The notes: generated by a model from the sequence alone, not told the origin. DNA of 64,000 nucleotides from Leptodontidium sp. MPI-SDFR-AT-0119 (GCA_020726505.1 JAHLEZ010000019.1:744001-808000); one strand, 5' to 3'; counted from the first letter of the stretch, positions 1 to 11,837 are shown. A program made the numbers and translations.

Positions 1-47
1 GGACGGTGGTTGGCGTCACGTTTGAAGGGATCAGGTTCGTGTGTGTG

Positions 48-236
48 TCAACTAGGGAGTTGCATTCGGTAGGCGTGAGGAGGTTGGAAATTAGGTGAAT
101 TGAGCGGGGTGGCGAGAGGGTTGGGATGGGAAGGGTGTGGAGGATTGGTGGTAATGGTAATATTGATGTTGTTGACATTTTCGCTTCTTGAAGGGGAGGG
201 CTTGAGAAAGAACAAGTGCTCACTGTTGGCGGTCAT
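48..236 (-). CDS. possible 5' exon of a gene running off the left edge
   Basis: A 62-codon open frame starts with ATG at 236 and reads leftward. It is rich in Ser, Pro and Asn and has no recognisable domain. Its position at the window edge, beside a normal-GC stretch and ahead of the AT-rich transposon at 503, would fit a first exon or N-terminus of a gene continuing left of the window after an intron. The frame closes with TGA at 48 and I cannot identify the splice site, so it may equally be a chance frame. Function unknown. Confidence 0.25.
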   Translation of the reverse strand: MTANSEHLFFLKPSPSRSENVNNINITITTNPPHPSHPNPLATPLNSPNFQPPHAYRMQLPS

Positions 237-500
237 GAAGTGGATTTGAGTTCAAAAGAAGTGGAGTGGTGCTGGAGATGATATAATAGGAATGTGGCTG
301 GACTCAGCCTCCAAATGCGGGCGGTCGGCGTGAGTCACGCCGATACCAAAACCAAAACAAACCACGAGGTTAATAGTCGGTGCACCGACTATTAGAATAG
401 AAAGAAAAATATTAAAATTTTCGTGCAGTCAAATGCAAAGTAAAGAGATTCGCGAAGTATTAATCACTCTATAATAGCACGCCTCGGTGCCTGGCGATAA
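237..500. other. intergenic, no gene seen
   Basis: This stretch lies between the possible left-edge gene and the first MITE. It holds a short stretch reading gtcggtgcaccgac, a small palindrome near 376-389, and otherwise nothing I can interpret. Confidence 0.5.
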
Positions 501-502
501 TA

Positions 503-1259
503 ACGTCCCACCCCTAGATTCCGCCCACCCTTTTACACCAAAACTCACCACTTTTAATAATTAATATCTTTATAATTTATTAATAAAAAAAGTTGAAACT
601 AAAGATTTGAAATATGTTTTATATGATATTTTTTATTTTGTATATCTTATTCGTTTCATATTACATAATATTACAAACTAAGCATTTAAAGTCTAAAAAA
701 TTTCTCTCATACAAATTTGGTGTAAAAATGATTTGTTTTTAAATCTTTGAATAACTTTTGTAATTATTAATATAATTACTTAAAACTTGTAATTAAATTG
801 CGTTTATTATAAGTCATTGAGAATCTCAAGTTTAAAGACGATTCTATTAATAGATATTTTAAACTGAAGTAAAGTATCACGTGCCATACAAATAATTTGT
901 ATGAGAGAAATTAATTACTTAAGTAAAAAATAACTACTAGTACAAGTACTTTAAAACTTATAAAATTAAAGATTTATGTATAAACTTTATTTTATTAAAG
1001 TTTTATATAGTTATATAAATTATTAAAGAAGTTATTAGTAAGTGAAATTTGGCGTTTTTTGTATGTAAAAACTTAAATTTAATATTACGTAATAATTTAC
1101 AATTCAAATTACTTTTGACTTCATAAAGCTAGTTTATAAGTGCTAATATATACAAATATAAAAAAATTATAACTTTTTATTAATTAATTATAAAGATATT
1201 AATGCCTTAAAATCGCGATTTTTGGTGTAAAAGGCGGGCGGAATCTAGGGGTGAGACGT
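503..1259. mobile_element. 757-bp MITE with long terminal inverted repeats (pogo-type ends)
   Basis: The two ends are inverted copies: 503 onward reads ACGTCCCACCCCTAGATTCC and the reverse complement of the right end reads ACGTCTCACCCCTAGATTCC. The similarity continues imperfectly for about 100 bases. A TA dinucleotide flanks both sides (501-502 and 1260-1261), as expected for Tc1/mariner/pogo insertion. Internal sequence is very AT-rich with further inverted matches, for example 695-718 against 888-913. It contains no open frame, so it is non-autonomous. The first 12 terminal bases match the pogo element at 2165, suggesting that family mobilised it. Confidence 0.85.
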
Positions 1260-2162
1260 TACATGTAGTTTCTACTGGGCACGTGTTAAGAAATCCGTAA
1301 GTTACAGAAAGCCGTAACTGAAGGTCTGCTTAAAAGCTGTTCTCGTACAAAAGCTAATATAACTACTATAACGGAATAACTAATTACGTGCTATAGTAGA
1401 GGAATATGGGAGTGCGTACGGTAGTCTAAATGTAATCAATTATAGGCCTGCTACAAAGGAGAATCTGAAGTTATCGAAAAGAGCTTAGGAGCTTAGGAGC
1501 TTAGTACTAGAACCCCTTTTTATATCTTGTAAGGGGGCTCTCCGAATCAGGTCCGACCCTTTTCCCAATTGGAGAGACTCGCTTCGCCACAGCCACATAC
1601 CACAGTCGTAGCCACATGTGATATATAACTATAACTACGGTGCCTGGCCACCACACCCTAGGAGTCGACTTAGTCCCCCTGAACACAACTTTGGCATAGA
1701 GGGACCGAATTAGTAAGTAACTTATAATTGGCTATTGGAAGGGAGAGCAGGAACGTAACTGAGCAACCTAAGCAGAGGGTGAAGCGAGGGTGAGTAGCGC
1801 CCGAACAGAGCGGCGACGATGACTAACCCCACCCAAAGCGAAATCGAAAAGTGACATCTGAGATTACCAAAGGAAGAGCTAGTGTGGTAAGATAAGCGGA
1901 CAGTGGATTAAGTATAAGAGCTAGAATAAGCTCCTCATAAGAATTATGAAGATTATAAACTTTAAGAATAATTGTTTGTCATTATATAAAAGACTTCAGA
2001 GGCAAAGGCCACTTTAATAACAAGAGAATTCGCGACTAGCAAGATATTAAAGATATTATTATAATTCTTGCTTTAGAAAAACATTTATCACATGTAATAG
2101 TTGTGGTGGCTGAGCCTCAGCCGTGTGTTGGCTGACTGGTAAGGCTGGCACTGAGGGAGCCT
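1260..2162. other. degenerate retroelement leader and AT-rich filler
   Basis: No intact gene is present. Three tandem copies of the 8-mer GAGCTTAG lie at 1481-1504. Around 1789-1806 the sequence TAGCGCCCGAACAGAG resembles a tRNA-Lys-type primer-binding site (usual start TGGCGCCC, here with TGG changed to TAG). It is followed at 1819 by ATG ACT AAC CCC ACC CAA AGC and an early TGA. This fits the leader and mutated gag start of an old LTR retrotransposon, but I could not delimit LTRs. The palindrome GGCTGAGCCTCAGCC lies near 2109. Confidence 0.35.
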
Positions 2163-2164
2163 TA

Positions 2165-3998
2165 ACGTCTCACCCCCCCCTTTGGCCCACCCCCGCCTTT
2201 GGCCCACCTCGCTTAACTTACTACTACTTATACCTCTCAACTTTAATAATTAATTATATTCTTATTCTTTAATCGATTTGTCTGAAATTTGGAATGTGAA
2301 TTGTTTCGATTATAAAGCCTTAATATACTAAGTATAATGTTATGTGTGTGCTTAAGGAGATTGCAAATAGTAAGTTAATACAAAAGGCATCCCTTGAGTA
2401 GGGTATTCCGAGGTTTATACTCCGTCATCGCAATACTACGACTCAACCACGTTAAGAGGCTACTAGTCACTTACAAAGACTACCTACAGTCGTAGAGGAA
2501 CGATTAACTAATTAGATTTTAAATCAAGAGGCTCTTAGCTATAGAGTTACGCACGTATAGATTCGAGTTTTTAGAGAAAGGCTTCTAGCTCTTTAAGGGG
2601 ACTACAAACTACTCGGAAAACACTAAATGACTCGATTTTTGGCTCGTAATCCTGTTCTTAAGACTAAGAGGCAGATATATGTCGATTCTATACGTGTTAA
2701 TTACGCTCAATCTAAAGTTATACGGCCTTAGTTCTAAAAACTAGATATTCTAGTAATCAGAGCTATTCTAACTAATTAACGATAGAATATAGACGAAGCC
2801 GGTATTATAAAAGGTTATAGTTTAAATAAATATATTGTAGGGAGTGTCGAAATACACAAGGTTTAAGCAAAACAGCTAGGTTCACGTACTTAGACAATAA
2901 TCATTGAGTATATCTCTACAACTAGAGTTTCGACACAACCACTAGTAATTTATAAGGGAAAGTCAGTGCAATAATAATAGTTTCTATCTTAATTAGAGAT
3001 ATTCGACAATTAGCACTTTACAGCCACCGAAAATAGGTAGACTACCGATGTTACGGCTTTAGAGTGGCTAGAAAAGGTATTTATCCCTTAGACGTAACCA
3101 CGTGATTATTCAGTAAGACTCCTTATCCTAAACGGCTATAGGAGCCACGAGACTACAGAATTCCTTTAGAAGTACCTTGAGCATAATATCTACCTCTTAT
3201 TCTTACTTACACATACGTCACACGTCTTATAACCTCTCGATTTGACGATTTTCTCCGTACTTAAGCGTGCTTATTAGAAAGAGCTACAAAGATTGAGTTC
3301 TCTAATTGATTCTACACTAATTAGTAAGCACAACTTTCTTATTTACTATTAAAAGGCACGTTAAGAAAGTATTACACTTTTTAATATTAAATCGGGGTAG
3401 AGAACTACGGGTTTATAGCCAGTATCTATTGCTAAGCCACTAATAAGCCCTTTACTATTAGAAAACAGTGATAAATCGACAGATCTAACGCTCCTAAAGC
3501 CTTAAGATACGCCAATACTACCTTTAAAGGTTTCTAATACTTCAATTGAGTTATAGACTCCAAAGGCGCAGAAAGATCTGTACTTACAAATTCGCACTCT
3601 AGTAAATAGATTATATAACTAACTTCCGACGCAACGTTTACTTTTTAAGAAGGTTATAAAAGGGATTAATAAGAAAGAGTACGAATTAGGGAAGGCAAAT
3701 ATAAAGATTAAAGAGCTAGAAGAGAGATTAGAGCACTTGAGGCCGAAGAAAAAAAGGAAGGTTTAGACTAGTCCAAATTCCAAGTTTGTGACAATCTATG
3801 TTATTAAAGAGGCTCAAATTATAGCTAGGGAGCGCCAGATTAAACCTAAAGAATCAGAATCAGGAGGAGAATCAGACTCTACAATATCTTGTATAGAAGT
3901 TAAAGTAGAATAGAGTTATTAAGTCTTGAATAGGAAGTGTTAGAATTAAGCGAGGTGGGCCAAAGGCGGGGGTGGGCCAAAGGGGGGGGGTAAGACGT
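2165..3998 (+). mobile_element. Fot1/pogo-type DNA transposon, RIP-mutated
   Basis: An element of 1,834 bp with terminal inverted repeats of about 50 bases. The left end reads ACGTCTCACCCCCCCCTTTG and contains the unit TTTGGCCCACC twice. The right end is its inverse, carrying GGTGGGCCAAAG twice. TA flanks both ends (2163-2164, 3999-4000). The interior encodes a Fot1/pogo DDE transposase on the + strand, interrupted by stops typical of RIP. The terminal 12 bases are shared with the MITE at 503-1259. Confidence 0.9.
2375..3912 (+). pseudogene. pogo/Fot1 DDE transposase, broken by RIP-type stops
   Basis: The reading frame carries the hallmarks of the fungal pogo family. There is a CENP-B-like segment with RNPVLKTKRQIYVDSIRVN and VIRP followed by a stop where the family has Trp. 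A catalytic-core stretch near 3110 reads LLILNGYRSHETTEFL, then NIYLLFLLTHTSHVLQPLDL and FSVLKRAY. In the family the first stretch reads LDGHGSH, so the second catalytic Asp is now Asn (GAC to AAC). Many TAG/TAA codons replace expected Trp and Gln codons. The end EIKVE-like tail with a TAG near 3910 fits the usual length of about 500 residues. It is inactive. The start is approximate because the N-terminus is eroded. Confidence 0.85.
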
Positions 3999-4186
3999 TA
4001 AATCTCAGAACATCAATGACGATCAAGGTCTGCTCAACTCACGCTCAGGAGCACCTGGTCAGATTGATTTCCGGTTCATTATTTCATATCCATATGGTCT
4101 CTTTTCTGAGTCTGCAGCCTCTACCTCAAATTCATCTCGCCCTCACCAACGGGTGACAGTGATCTGACCCAGGACTCAATTTCATA

Positions 4187-7100
4187 GTGGACCCATTCAC
4201 GATCATCGGCGCCACCGCTGCTATCATCCAGCTATCTCAGTTTGCGGGTACAATCATTCAAACGGCATATAGCATCTACACCTCGACGTCTGATCAAACA
4301 GTGTCGAATGAAAGCATTGAAAATGTCAGGTCCAAGCTCACCAGTCTCCTCGTTGATTTACACAATGAATCCTCACCTCAGGGTGGCCAAAATCAAGGGT
4401 TAACCGATCTTGTCAAGCACTGTGAGGCTTTGGTTGGAAGATTGTTCAACATGTTAAAGAACACAAAAGCAAAGAAGACTCCCTCCCCCCGGGAGAGTCT
4501 CAAAGCTGGCTTCAGAACCCATTGGACAAAGACCGATGTAGAAACCTTGCACAAGGAACTTGCCGACTGCCAGAACTTGCTAGGTCTATATTTGATGAAC
4601 ACGATCAGGTATTTTTTTTCTATTGAACAATGATTTTAAATGCACTCTGACGGTTGAAATTAGATCGGATTTCGGGGGGAAGCTTTAAGAGATTGTGAAC
4701 TCGAATTCGGAGTCGAAACAGGAGCTTCAACTACTTCGTCAAGAAGTGGCTGAGATTCGAAGAGGTAGCCAAAACATGGGAATCGAATCCTTGGACAAGC
4801 TTCATCATCTATTGGTCAGCTCGGAATCTCGCCTGCAGGCTATGAACCGAAATCGCATTTTGAATAGCTTGAAGTTCGATGGAATGGGATCTCGCTACCA
4901 GGATGTCTCCTTAAATACCCCCGGCACGTTCAGCTGGTGTCTCCAGGATCTAGAAATGCCAGTATCACACCCGGAACTCGAGATCTCCTTCCAGGAATGG
5001 CTTAATAGAGACACCGGAATATACCACATCTCCGGGAAACCGGGCGCGGGAAAGTCGACTCTCATGAAGTTCCTTGTTGAGCACGAAGACACTCAACGAT
5101 ACCTCACGAAGTGGGCCGGCAATCGAACTTTTATCTTCGCCAAGTACTTTTCTGGAAACCTAGGAAACGCTTGGAGAAGAGTCTGGAGGGTCTCATCAGG
5201 ACGATAATACATACTATTCTCAAAGCCGTACCTACAATTCTCCCAACAATCTTCCCTTAATACTGGAATCCAAGTAAAGAATCGCCTTGGGAAGTAACTA
5301 CGGACCTCGAGATCCCCTATTCTAAGTTACTCGCAGCCTTTGAAAGATTGATTGGAAGTATGGAAGTCATTAAAGACCACTGCTTCTGCTTTTTTATCGA
5401 CGGCTTGGATGAGTTTGAGGACCGAGATGTGGAGCATATCAAACTTGTCAATCAACTTAAGAGCTGGACTGAGGGCAGTTCGCAGAACTGCAAGATCTGC
5501 GTGTCGAGCAGAGAAGAAAATGCATTCATCAACAACTTTTTGGCTGATCAGAGGTTGCGGCTTCACTTACAATGGACGACGTGAGGAAAACTGTTGAATG
5601 CTCACTGAACAACCACATAAACTTTACGGAACATAACACACCCGAAGATTGCCAAAGATTCGTCGAACTGCTAGTCAACAAGGCCGAAGGGGCGTTTCTG
5701 TGGGTCAGGTCAGTTCTGCACAAGCTTGGGGAAGATCTCGAAGTCAGCGGATCCTTGGTTGATCTACGCGAGACTCTGGAGCACGTTCCAAAAGAACTGG
5801 GGGATCTATTTTTGACTTTACTCACATCAAATGACCAGCGGCATCAGCAAGAGGCATGGGCCATTGTAGCTGTTCTCATGGCTGCAGACAAACATGATAT
5901 TACCCTTCTATCCATTTTCGACTACTCCTTCATCAAGGATTTTTTCAGGAACGACAGATTTTCCGAAACATTGGAAATAGCGGCTCTTATGGGTCCCCAA
6001 ATCATCACTCGACAAGACAAATATACGCTACATCTCAATCGTCTTTTGAAAGGTCTTCTAGAAGTGGGCCGTGAAAGAAACTATGACATGGAGGAAGAAA
6101 GGCTCGGCGAGAAATATCGTACCTGGAACACAAACTGCAGTCACAACTCCTTCCAAGGATCGGTGAAGGTCATTCATCGATCTGTATACGAGTTCTTGAA
6201 AACTGATTTTCCACACGCTATGACGATGTTTATCCACGACCTTGATGTCAAATCTGTTGTACTGCAGTGTATAATTGCACATGTCAAACTTGTTCGATGG
6301 GACTCGTTGATGTTTAAGATGTTCGGAAAGAGATTCATCGAACCCTGCTTGGCATGGCTAAATAGTCCATGCTCCGAGAAACATCTCGAGCAACTAGGTA
6401 TCTTAGATTTTCATCTCTTGCAATTCCAAGGTGGCGGCATGTTCAGCAATGAAGTCAACTTGCTCACAATTCCAAATTTTGCACTGCTGCATATCATTGG
6501 GCTTGGTATTCCGGGACTTGAAAAGTACCTGTTGTCCATAGCATCAGCGTCATTTTATTTGGGACACACAGACTATGTTGCATGGTCACGCCGACACTGC
6601 CTAGCTTTGTTTGGACTGAATCGGACTCGAGCCGCACTTTGCAAATACCTCCTTGATGGAATTCTTAATGAGCACCATAAAGGCCCAGTGGAGCTTCTCC
6701 AACAGCTTTCAGGGGATGGGTTTATCACCAGTGAACTTCTCGCATTTCGCATGGGCTCATCTAGCAAGATTTCCGTCTTTGGAGACTTTGCTTGCCAAAT
6801 CGGCTTCGGCTTCATAAGAGGACGGGCGCTTTTTGCACCGTCAGGCAAAGGAGCCGAAGCCTTGGAAATTCTGCTACGTTTTGAAGTAGACCCTCGCTTA
6901 ACCTTCAATATCCATGGGAACATTGAGGATGACCCTGAATCCCGGGTGAGCAGTCCTCGGCCCTACGTCATCGAGAGCATTGGGATAAGAGCTGGAGTCG
7001 GTCCAAAAACTAGCCATGTTACATCGGCCAGTACTATTATTCCATCAGACTTATACCAGAAGCTGAAGTGACTTTTCGTGATCTAGTCGAGGTGTCGGGC

Positions 7101-7435
7101 TGGAAAAATCGCAAAAGCTTTTGAGACTAATAGACAAGAACCTAGCGCTGTGCGCAAGTCTAACAAATTGTTTGGCCACCATCACTGAAATTGAAGAAGT
7201 AGAGGCAGAAGATACTCAAGAAGATACACCGTCAGGTGCTGAGACTGAGAAGAGTGTTGAGGTTTCCACCTTGAACACCACTGACCATGGGTGGCCGATG
7301 TACTCGGCAGCTTTTTGGACTTTGCCAGTCTTCTGTTTGGTGGTCTGGGTAAGTGAACTCAACTATACCCTGAATGAACTACCTGACATGGTACAGCTTG
7401 TCTGTTGGTCTCTTGCTTGTTCGCCGCTATCATGA
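4187..7435 (+). pseudogene. NACHT-type STAND (NPHP3_N / DUF7791-like) gene, broken
   Basis: The family acts as intracellular signalling NTPases, many linked to fungal non-self recognition. Exon 1 (4187-4608) encodes the fungal STAND N-terminal region beginning MDPFTIIGATAAIIQLSQF. Intron 4609-4663 has GT..TAG ends. The next exon carries Walker A GKPGAGKST near 5038 and Walker B FFIDGLDEFE near 5390. The DUF7791-like part (5572-7071) is long and open. A C-terminal hydrophobic segment lies near 7300-7430 with an in-frame 48-base intron (7349-7396). Breaks: TAA at about 4689 and again near 5261 (both look like CAA to TAA), a missing T in the T-run near 5147, and frame changes near 5570 and 7072-7121. 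Family assignment is from motif recognition. All breaks should be checked for sequencing error. Confidence 0.8.
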
Positions 7436-8086
7436 GGAGTTGGAATGATTCATGGCCACTTGGCGAAGTTCAAGGGAATGAATATAAATGATTAACGAAT
7501 AGCATGTTGGGAGTACGAAAAATGGATAATTTCTTTTCTGTACAGAAAAGAAGGACGATATCACTTACGGCCGTCGGGCAGTATAAGAGACATGGGGCGG
7601 ATTGAACTAGAGACGGGTTACTTAGACCGCTTTGAAGGGCAGGGGTCTCGCTCAAGGAAGCATTAGACATGCGCAGGCAGATGTACCCCCACCTGCCCTT
7701 CCCTTTTTCCGTTATTTTTGAGTAGTTTGGAGCCATTTAGTATATGAAAAAGGCGGACAGCGTACTTGAGCTCAGGTTCTCTACATGAATGACTTGTAGG
7801 ATTGGTTTTTTTTTTCGCTTAATTAACAACAGCAATCTGTTCGAGAACCGAGTCTACAGTAAATTTGAAGTTTGGCTGTAGTAATCTGAATTCACCAATA
7901 GATATTGCGTAGCGAGTTGAATTATGGTACCTGGTCGTCGTATGGTGTCAACCCGTCCAGAAATTGCCTCAACGGAATCCTCTATCTTGACCCTTGACTC
8001 TCGGGCAGAATTGGAATATTCAGCTTGAAACTTGCCAGATTTCCAATCTCCTTCTCAGATCAGAATTAATTCGGTGACCGGCTCTG
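7436..8086. other. intergenic, no gene seen
   Basis: This lies between the STAND pseudogene and the Tc1-like element. It contains a T-run near 7806-7815 and no coding signal I can defend. An 88-codon frame on the minus strand (7470-7736) lacks any recognisable domain and is probably chance. Confidence 0.5.
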
Positions 8087-8088
8087 TA

Positions 8089-9423
8089 AGAGTTGCGGCC
8101 ATTGCTCCCGGGCACCTTAAGCGAGCCCCATTAAAATCAGACACAATATTCAAGAAATCATAACACAATTAAAAATTAATAAAATTGACTCGAAATTAAA
8201 ATAGTATTTTAACGAACAGTAGCTAGACCCTTTACTTTAATTACATCCTCTAATTTACAAGTCAATCTCTCAGTATAAGGCCGAAAGTCACGTAGATCGA
8301 CTTGGTCTTAAAGCTTTTAGATCTCTACTTTTAACTCGTCGAGAGAAGTTGGCACAAACGGCAATTTCTTTAGCTCTTCTTTCATCTATCGCCAGAACTT
8401 TTTGATTAGGTTCAAGTCAGGTGAAGAAGGAGGCCAATTAAACCCTCGAATGCCGTGCTCGAGTCAAGGTAATCGAGTATATCCCAAATAAACCTTAGCT
8501 CCGTCTTCTATGAAGATATACTCAGGTCCTAGTTCGTCAAACTTCGAGAAAACAACCGGTTCAAGTACTTGATAAAGGTAGGCTTTCGAGTTGATTCCCT
8601 TTGCCCCTAGTTCCTTCTCTAAAAAGACTAATTTCGATTTCCAATCTTAGCTAAGAGCTCCCTAGATCATTACCGATACTCGTCCTGATCGATAAACAGA
8701 TTTAATACAATTAGGACAGCGCTTTTCATCGACCCTTCGAGTAACCCAGATTCGACTAGTCTTTCCAAGTTCGAATATAGACTCATCACTCCAAATAACC
8801 TTCCTCTAATCCCCTCCATTCGGCTGACTTGCTGCCTAATCCGAAGTACCCCACCAGCGATACGAAAACGCGAAATCAAGCCGTTTTTTAGCTTGCTTTC
8901 GAGAGATAAAGGGCCTTAGATAAGCTATACATCTTCGATAGCCTGCACGGCGTAGTACTCGTCGAATTGTACGGACCGAAGCTTGAATATTCAAGTGAGC
9001 TTTAACTACCTCGAGAGATAACCGACGAGTCGACTAATTTTTAGCTACGTAGCGAATAATTCGACGAATCAAACGATTAAATATTAAGTTTTGCTTCATG
9101 GCTTTCTCTTTCCGTTGAGTACGAGATGATTTAGCTTGAATCTATCGTTATATCGTGGTTCGTGGTACACCTGTTTGTCGCTTAATCTCGGGAACCGAAT
9201 TTTCAGCTTTCTATAAAGATCGTACTATTGACCGCGCAGAAGTACTCCATTCGCTTTAAGGTGCCTTTCGCCAAGAGGAAGAGTAAAGTTAAGAGTCCAT
9301 TTCGAGTTTGAAGATATTCTATAAGAGAATCATAAAGATATAGATATTTCAAGAGAAGATACTAGAAATTTGGATGCGGGGCAGACCTCGCTTAAGGTGC
9401 CCGGGAGCAATAGCCGCAACTCT
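8089..9423 (-). mobile_element. Tc1/mariner-type transposon, 1,335 bp
   Basis: The terminal inverted repeats are about 40 bases: the left end begins AGAGTTGCGGCCATTGCTCC and the right end is its inverse with one transition. Both continue through GGGCACCTTAAGCGAG. TA target duplications lie at 8087-8088 and 9424-9425. One transposase frame occupies most of the minus strand. The insertion sits between the STAND pseudogene and the DUF1996 gene and disrupts neither. Confidence 0.92.
8209..9300 (-). pseudogene. Tc1-like transposase, full length but stop-riddled
   Basis: From ATG at 9300 to TAA at 8209-8211 one frame of 364 codons runs with no indel, interrupted only by TAA, TAG and TGA codons. 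Recognisable parts include an HTH region with LSLEVVKAHLNIQASVRTIR and a catalytic stretch VIWSDESIFELG. A D/E-like segment reads YIFIEDGAKVYLGY (family usual: MEDGAPxH), and the family signature is FNWPPSSPDLNLIKKFW. The stops sit where Gln or Trp is expected, for example after VSVMI and in WGTSD-stop-AAS. They are therefore explained by C-to-T on either strand, as in RIP. It cannot make transposase as it stands. Confidence 0.88.
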
Positions 9424-9425
9424 TA

Positions 9426-9686
9426 CCATTCACGTTGAACGAACATACATACACAGGTGGTTGCATTCGCAACAGAACCACCAAGATAGCTCTTAATTTG
9501 TTATGTATCAACTTTAATGAAATACTACTGGCAATGATGCTCGCAAGTCTCTAATGAGTTATTTCTGCTCACAGAGCTAAGTATACTACAACTCTTCCCC
9601 CTCCACAAGAAAAAATATCTACAACGAAGTGTCTGACACAGGCAGCCCCCATACACTCTCCTCGCTTATCACTAAGAAGCTCCGAT
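9426..9686. other. 3' flank of the DUF1996 gene
   Basis: No gene is visible. This is the presumed 3' untranslated region and terminator of the minus-strand gene ending at 9687. Confidence 0.4.
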
Positions 9687-10752
9687 TCACGCACGCACAA
9701 AACGCGACTTAGTCGACCAACCCCAATCCTCAACATCCCGCTTACTCATAGCCGCAACACTCTCAGCGTAGTCACTCGTCCCATTTGACGGATCCGCATC
9801 CGTAGCCGTGCAAGTAGGACCCGAGTTATACGTCCCAAGCGCCCCATCAACAGCAGAGAACTTCTGCTTCTCCTTCGTCGTAGCCAGCATATTCGTAGCC
9901 GCCTCCTCCGTCCACCCATTAATGAAATCGCCATGAGAGCTCCACGCGGGGCCAGAAGCGAGTTTGAAAGGCGCAGCACCACTCCATCCATTGGGGAGAG
10001 CTTTACGTACATCCCAGCGGATGGAGAAGCGGAGTTGGGGCATGGACTTCATGCCTGTGGGACAGGCGCCTCCGCGTTTGGTCTTGTAGCCTGTTTCGAG
10101 GGTGGCGGTGTTGACGCATTGGGGGAAGTAGAGGAGTTGTTGGAGGTGGGTTGAGCAGGTTGAGCTGGGGAAGCCGTTGGCGTCCAGGCTGATGTTTTCG
10201 CTTTCGCAGGCCCAGGACGATTGGGCGTTGGCGTCCATGTCGGCTTCTGTCGTGGCTGATGAAACTCCAGCGACCATTTGTAGGTTCTGGGGGATGGCGA
10301 CCTCTGCTTCGGTTTCACCTAGATTGTAGCTGGGATGAAAGTAAGTAAAGATTCGTTTGCGTGTATCTTTGGAGCACTAGTGTGTACGGTGATGGGTCTT
10401 GAGATAGTGAGACAATGGTATCTTGAACTTACTAAGCACTGAAGCGAGACAAAGGAATGGGCTTGTACGTCTTGCCTCCGTCTGTAGTATAAAGCGGTGT
10501 TGGAACCCAGTAGACGGACAAGTCATTAGGATTCTCGGCATTCGTGCATCCTGCTTGGAGTTCGGCACTGGTCTTGGTGTTTATCGTGACAGCATCTGAT
10601 CCAAAGAAAGAGTGCAGATGAGATTTATCATACTGGCCAGGGAAGACGATGGGATCGATATTCTTAGTCATGAAAGGGGAGGCGACGTTGACTTGCGTGT
10701 ATGCCTGTGCCACACCTGCAAGGAGGGCAGAAGTGAAAAGAATAGATGACAT
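9687..10752 (-). CDS. secreted DUF1996 protein
   Basis: Exon 1 is 10433-10752 and exon 2 is 9687-10329. Intron 10330-10432 (103 bases) has GTAAGT and CCCAG ends, and together the exons give 320 residues. The N-terminus MSSILFTSALLAGVAQA is a signal peptide with likely cleavage after AQA. The mature part has the DUF1996 landmarks KNIDPIVFPG, SHLHSFFGSDAVT, ENPNDLSVYWVPT, YFPQCVNTATL, GACPTGMKSMPQLRFSIRWD and GDFINGW. The domain occurs in secreted or cell-surface fungal proteins, sometimes with WSC modules, and its biochemical role is unknown. Splicing joins SA|YYNLGETEAEVAIP in frame. The gene looks intact. Confidence 0.92.
10330..10432 (-). other. intron of the DUF1996 gene
   Basis: The donor GTAAGTTC (read on the minus strand from 10432) and acceptor CATCCCAG (ending at 10330) restore the reading frame across the conserved DUF1996 region. 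Confidence 0.88.
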
Positions 10753-11837
10753 CCTGTGCCTGTGAAAAGAATGATAATCTATAAAAGCGAGAGAAAGAAA
10801 AGATAGGAAGCACGAATCCAGAATTGAAGGATGCGGTAAGAAACGGAACGAAACAGAACGAAACGGGAGGCCATGAAGTTCATCTTAAGTATTATTCTTG
10901 AGCAACCCCTTATCGCTGCAGAGGCCGGACTCGGATTCTCGTTTATAGAATCAAGCTTTTGACGCGACTGTCATCCCAAAAAGGAACAAGTTTCGTGGGG
11001 CGGCCCGTTTTGTAGATATTTACTTTGACTTGGCGGAGTCGCACGATGTCGAAAAGTGGATTTCTACGTGGATCATGTATATTAATTAGCCGAGAACTCT
11101 CAGGGGAAAGAGAGTCACTTTCGTACTGCGCTACTGGATTTTGATCTTATATGGAATGATATTGAAACGCTGATATGCCAATTCGGGAACTAAGATCGCT
11201 TATCCGTCACTCTTTGCAAAACTCAATGTTGAGTAATTGTCTACTGATGCGCAAGAAGTGGTCCTTCGCCAGGAATCGAAATTGCAATGACATTTGCGAG
11301 CGAGAATGAATGTATTAGGGCAGTACTTAGACAATTCTATAGAATCGCATTAGAGGAACATATGGCGAAAGGGTAGTTACAGAAATGAATTCGATTCTGA
11401 AGCTGGGAGGGCTTGAAGTTTAAACCGAGCGGGGAGATTTGCCTGGGAGAAGACTCGCTAAGCTTGATGGGTAAGAAACCTTTTACAAAGCTAAAAGAAT
11501 GTTCTATAAATGCAAAGTTTCAAGTAACACGAAGACGGGCTTAAAAGTCTTAGTTGTAACTTTAGTGATCACTGTTTGTAGTACCCAGAGAATTTTTGCC
11601 TGACCCGATAACTAGCGATGTCGTTCTATCACTGACACACTGAGTTTGCCTACCCTAGTATAGGAGGCAAACATGCAGCTATAAAAGTTTTGGAGCTCGT
11701 GGCAGTATTCCAAGGACCAAAACACAAAGCAAGCGTGAATTAAAGTGTGCATTATATGAAACAGGCTTTCTCATTACCCAGCCAACTGTGCATTCTTGAA
11801 TGTCCATGAGTTCCACCACTGTATCTCTTGTCACCAC
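10753..11837. other. intergenic, no gene seen
   Basis: About 1.1 kb of moderate-GC sequence between two minus-strand genes. It must hold the DUF1996 promoter (right of 10752) and the 3' region of the hydrolase. A short degenerate run of GGAACGAAACAGAACGAAACGG lies near 10846. I see no transposon ends and no coding frame. Confidence 0.5.

Noticed and set aside
9746..10318. Several open frames on both strands over the DUF1996 gene
   Set aside because: They are shadows of the GC-rich second exon. Only the minus frame with the conserved motifs is supported.
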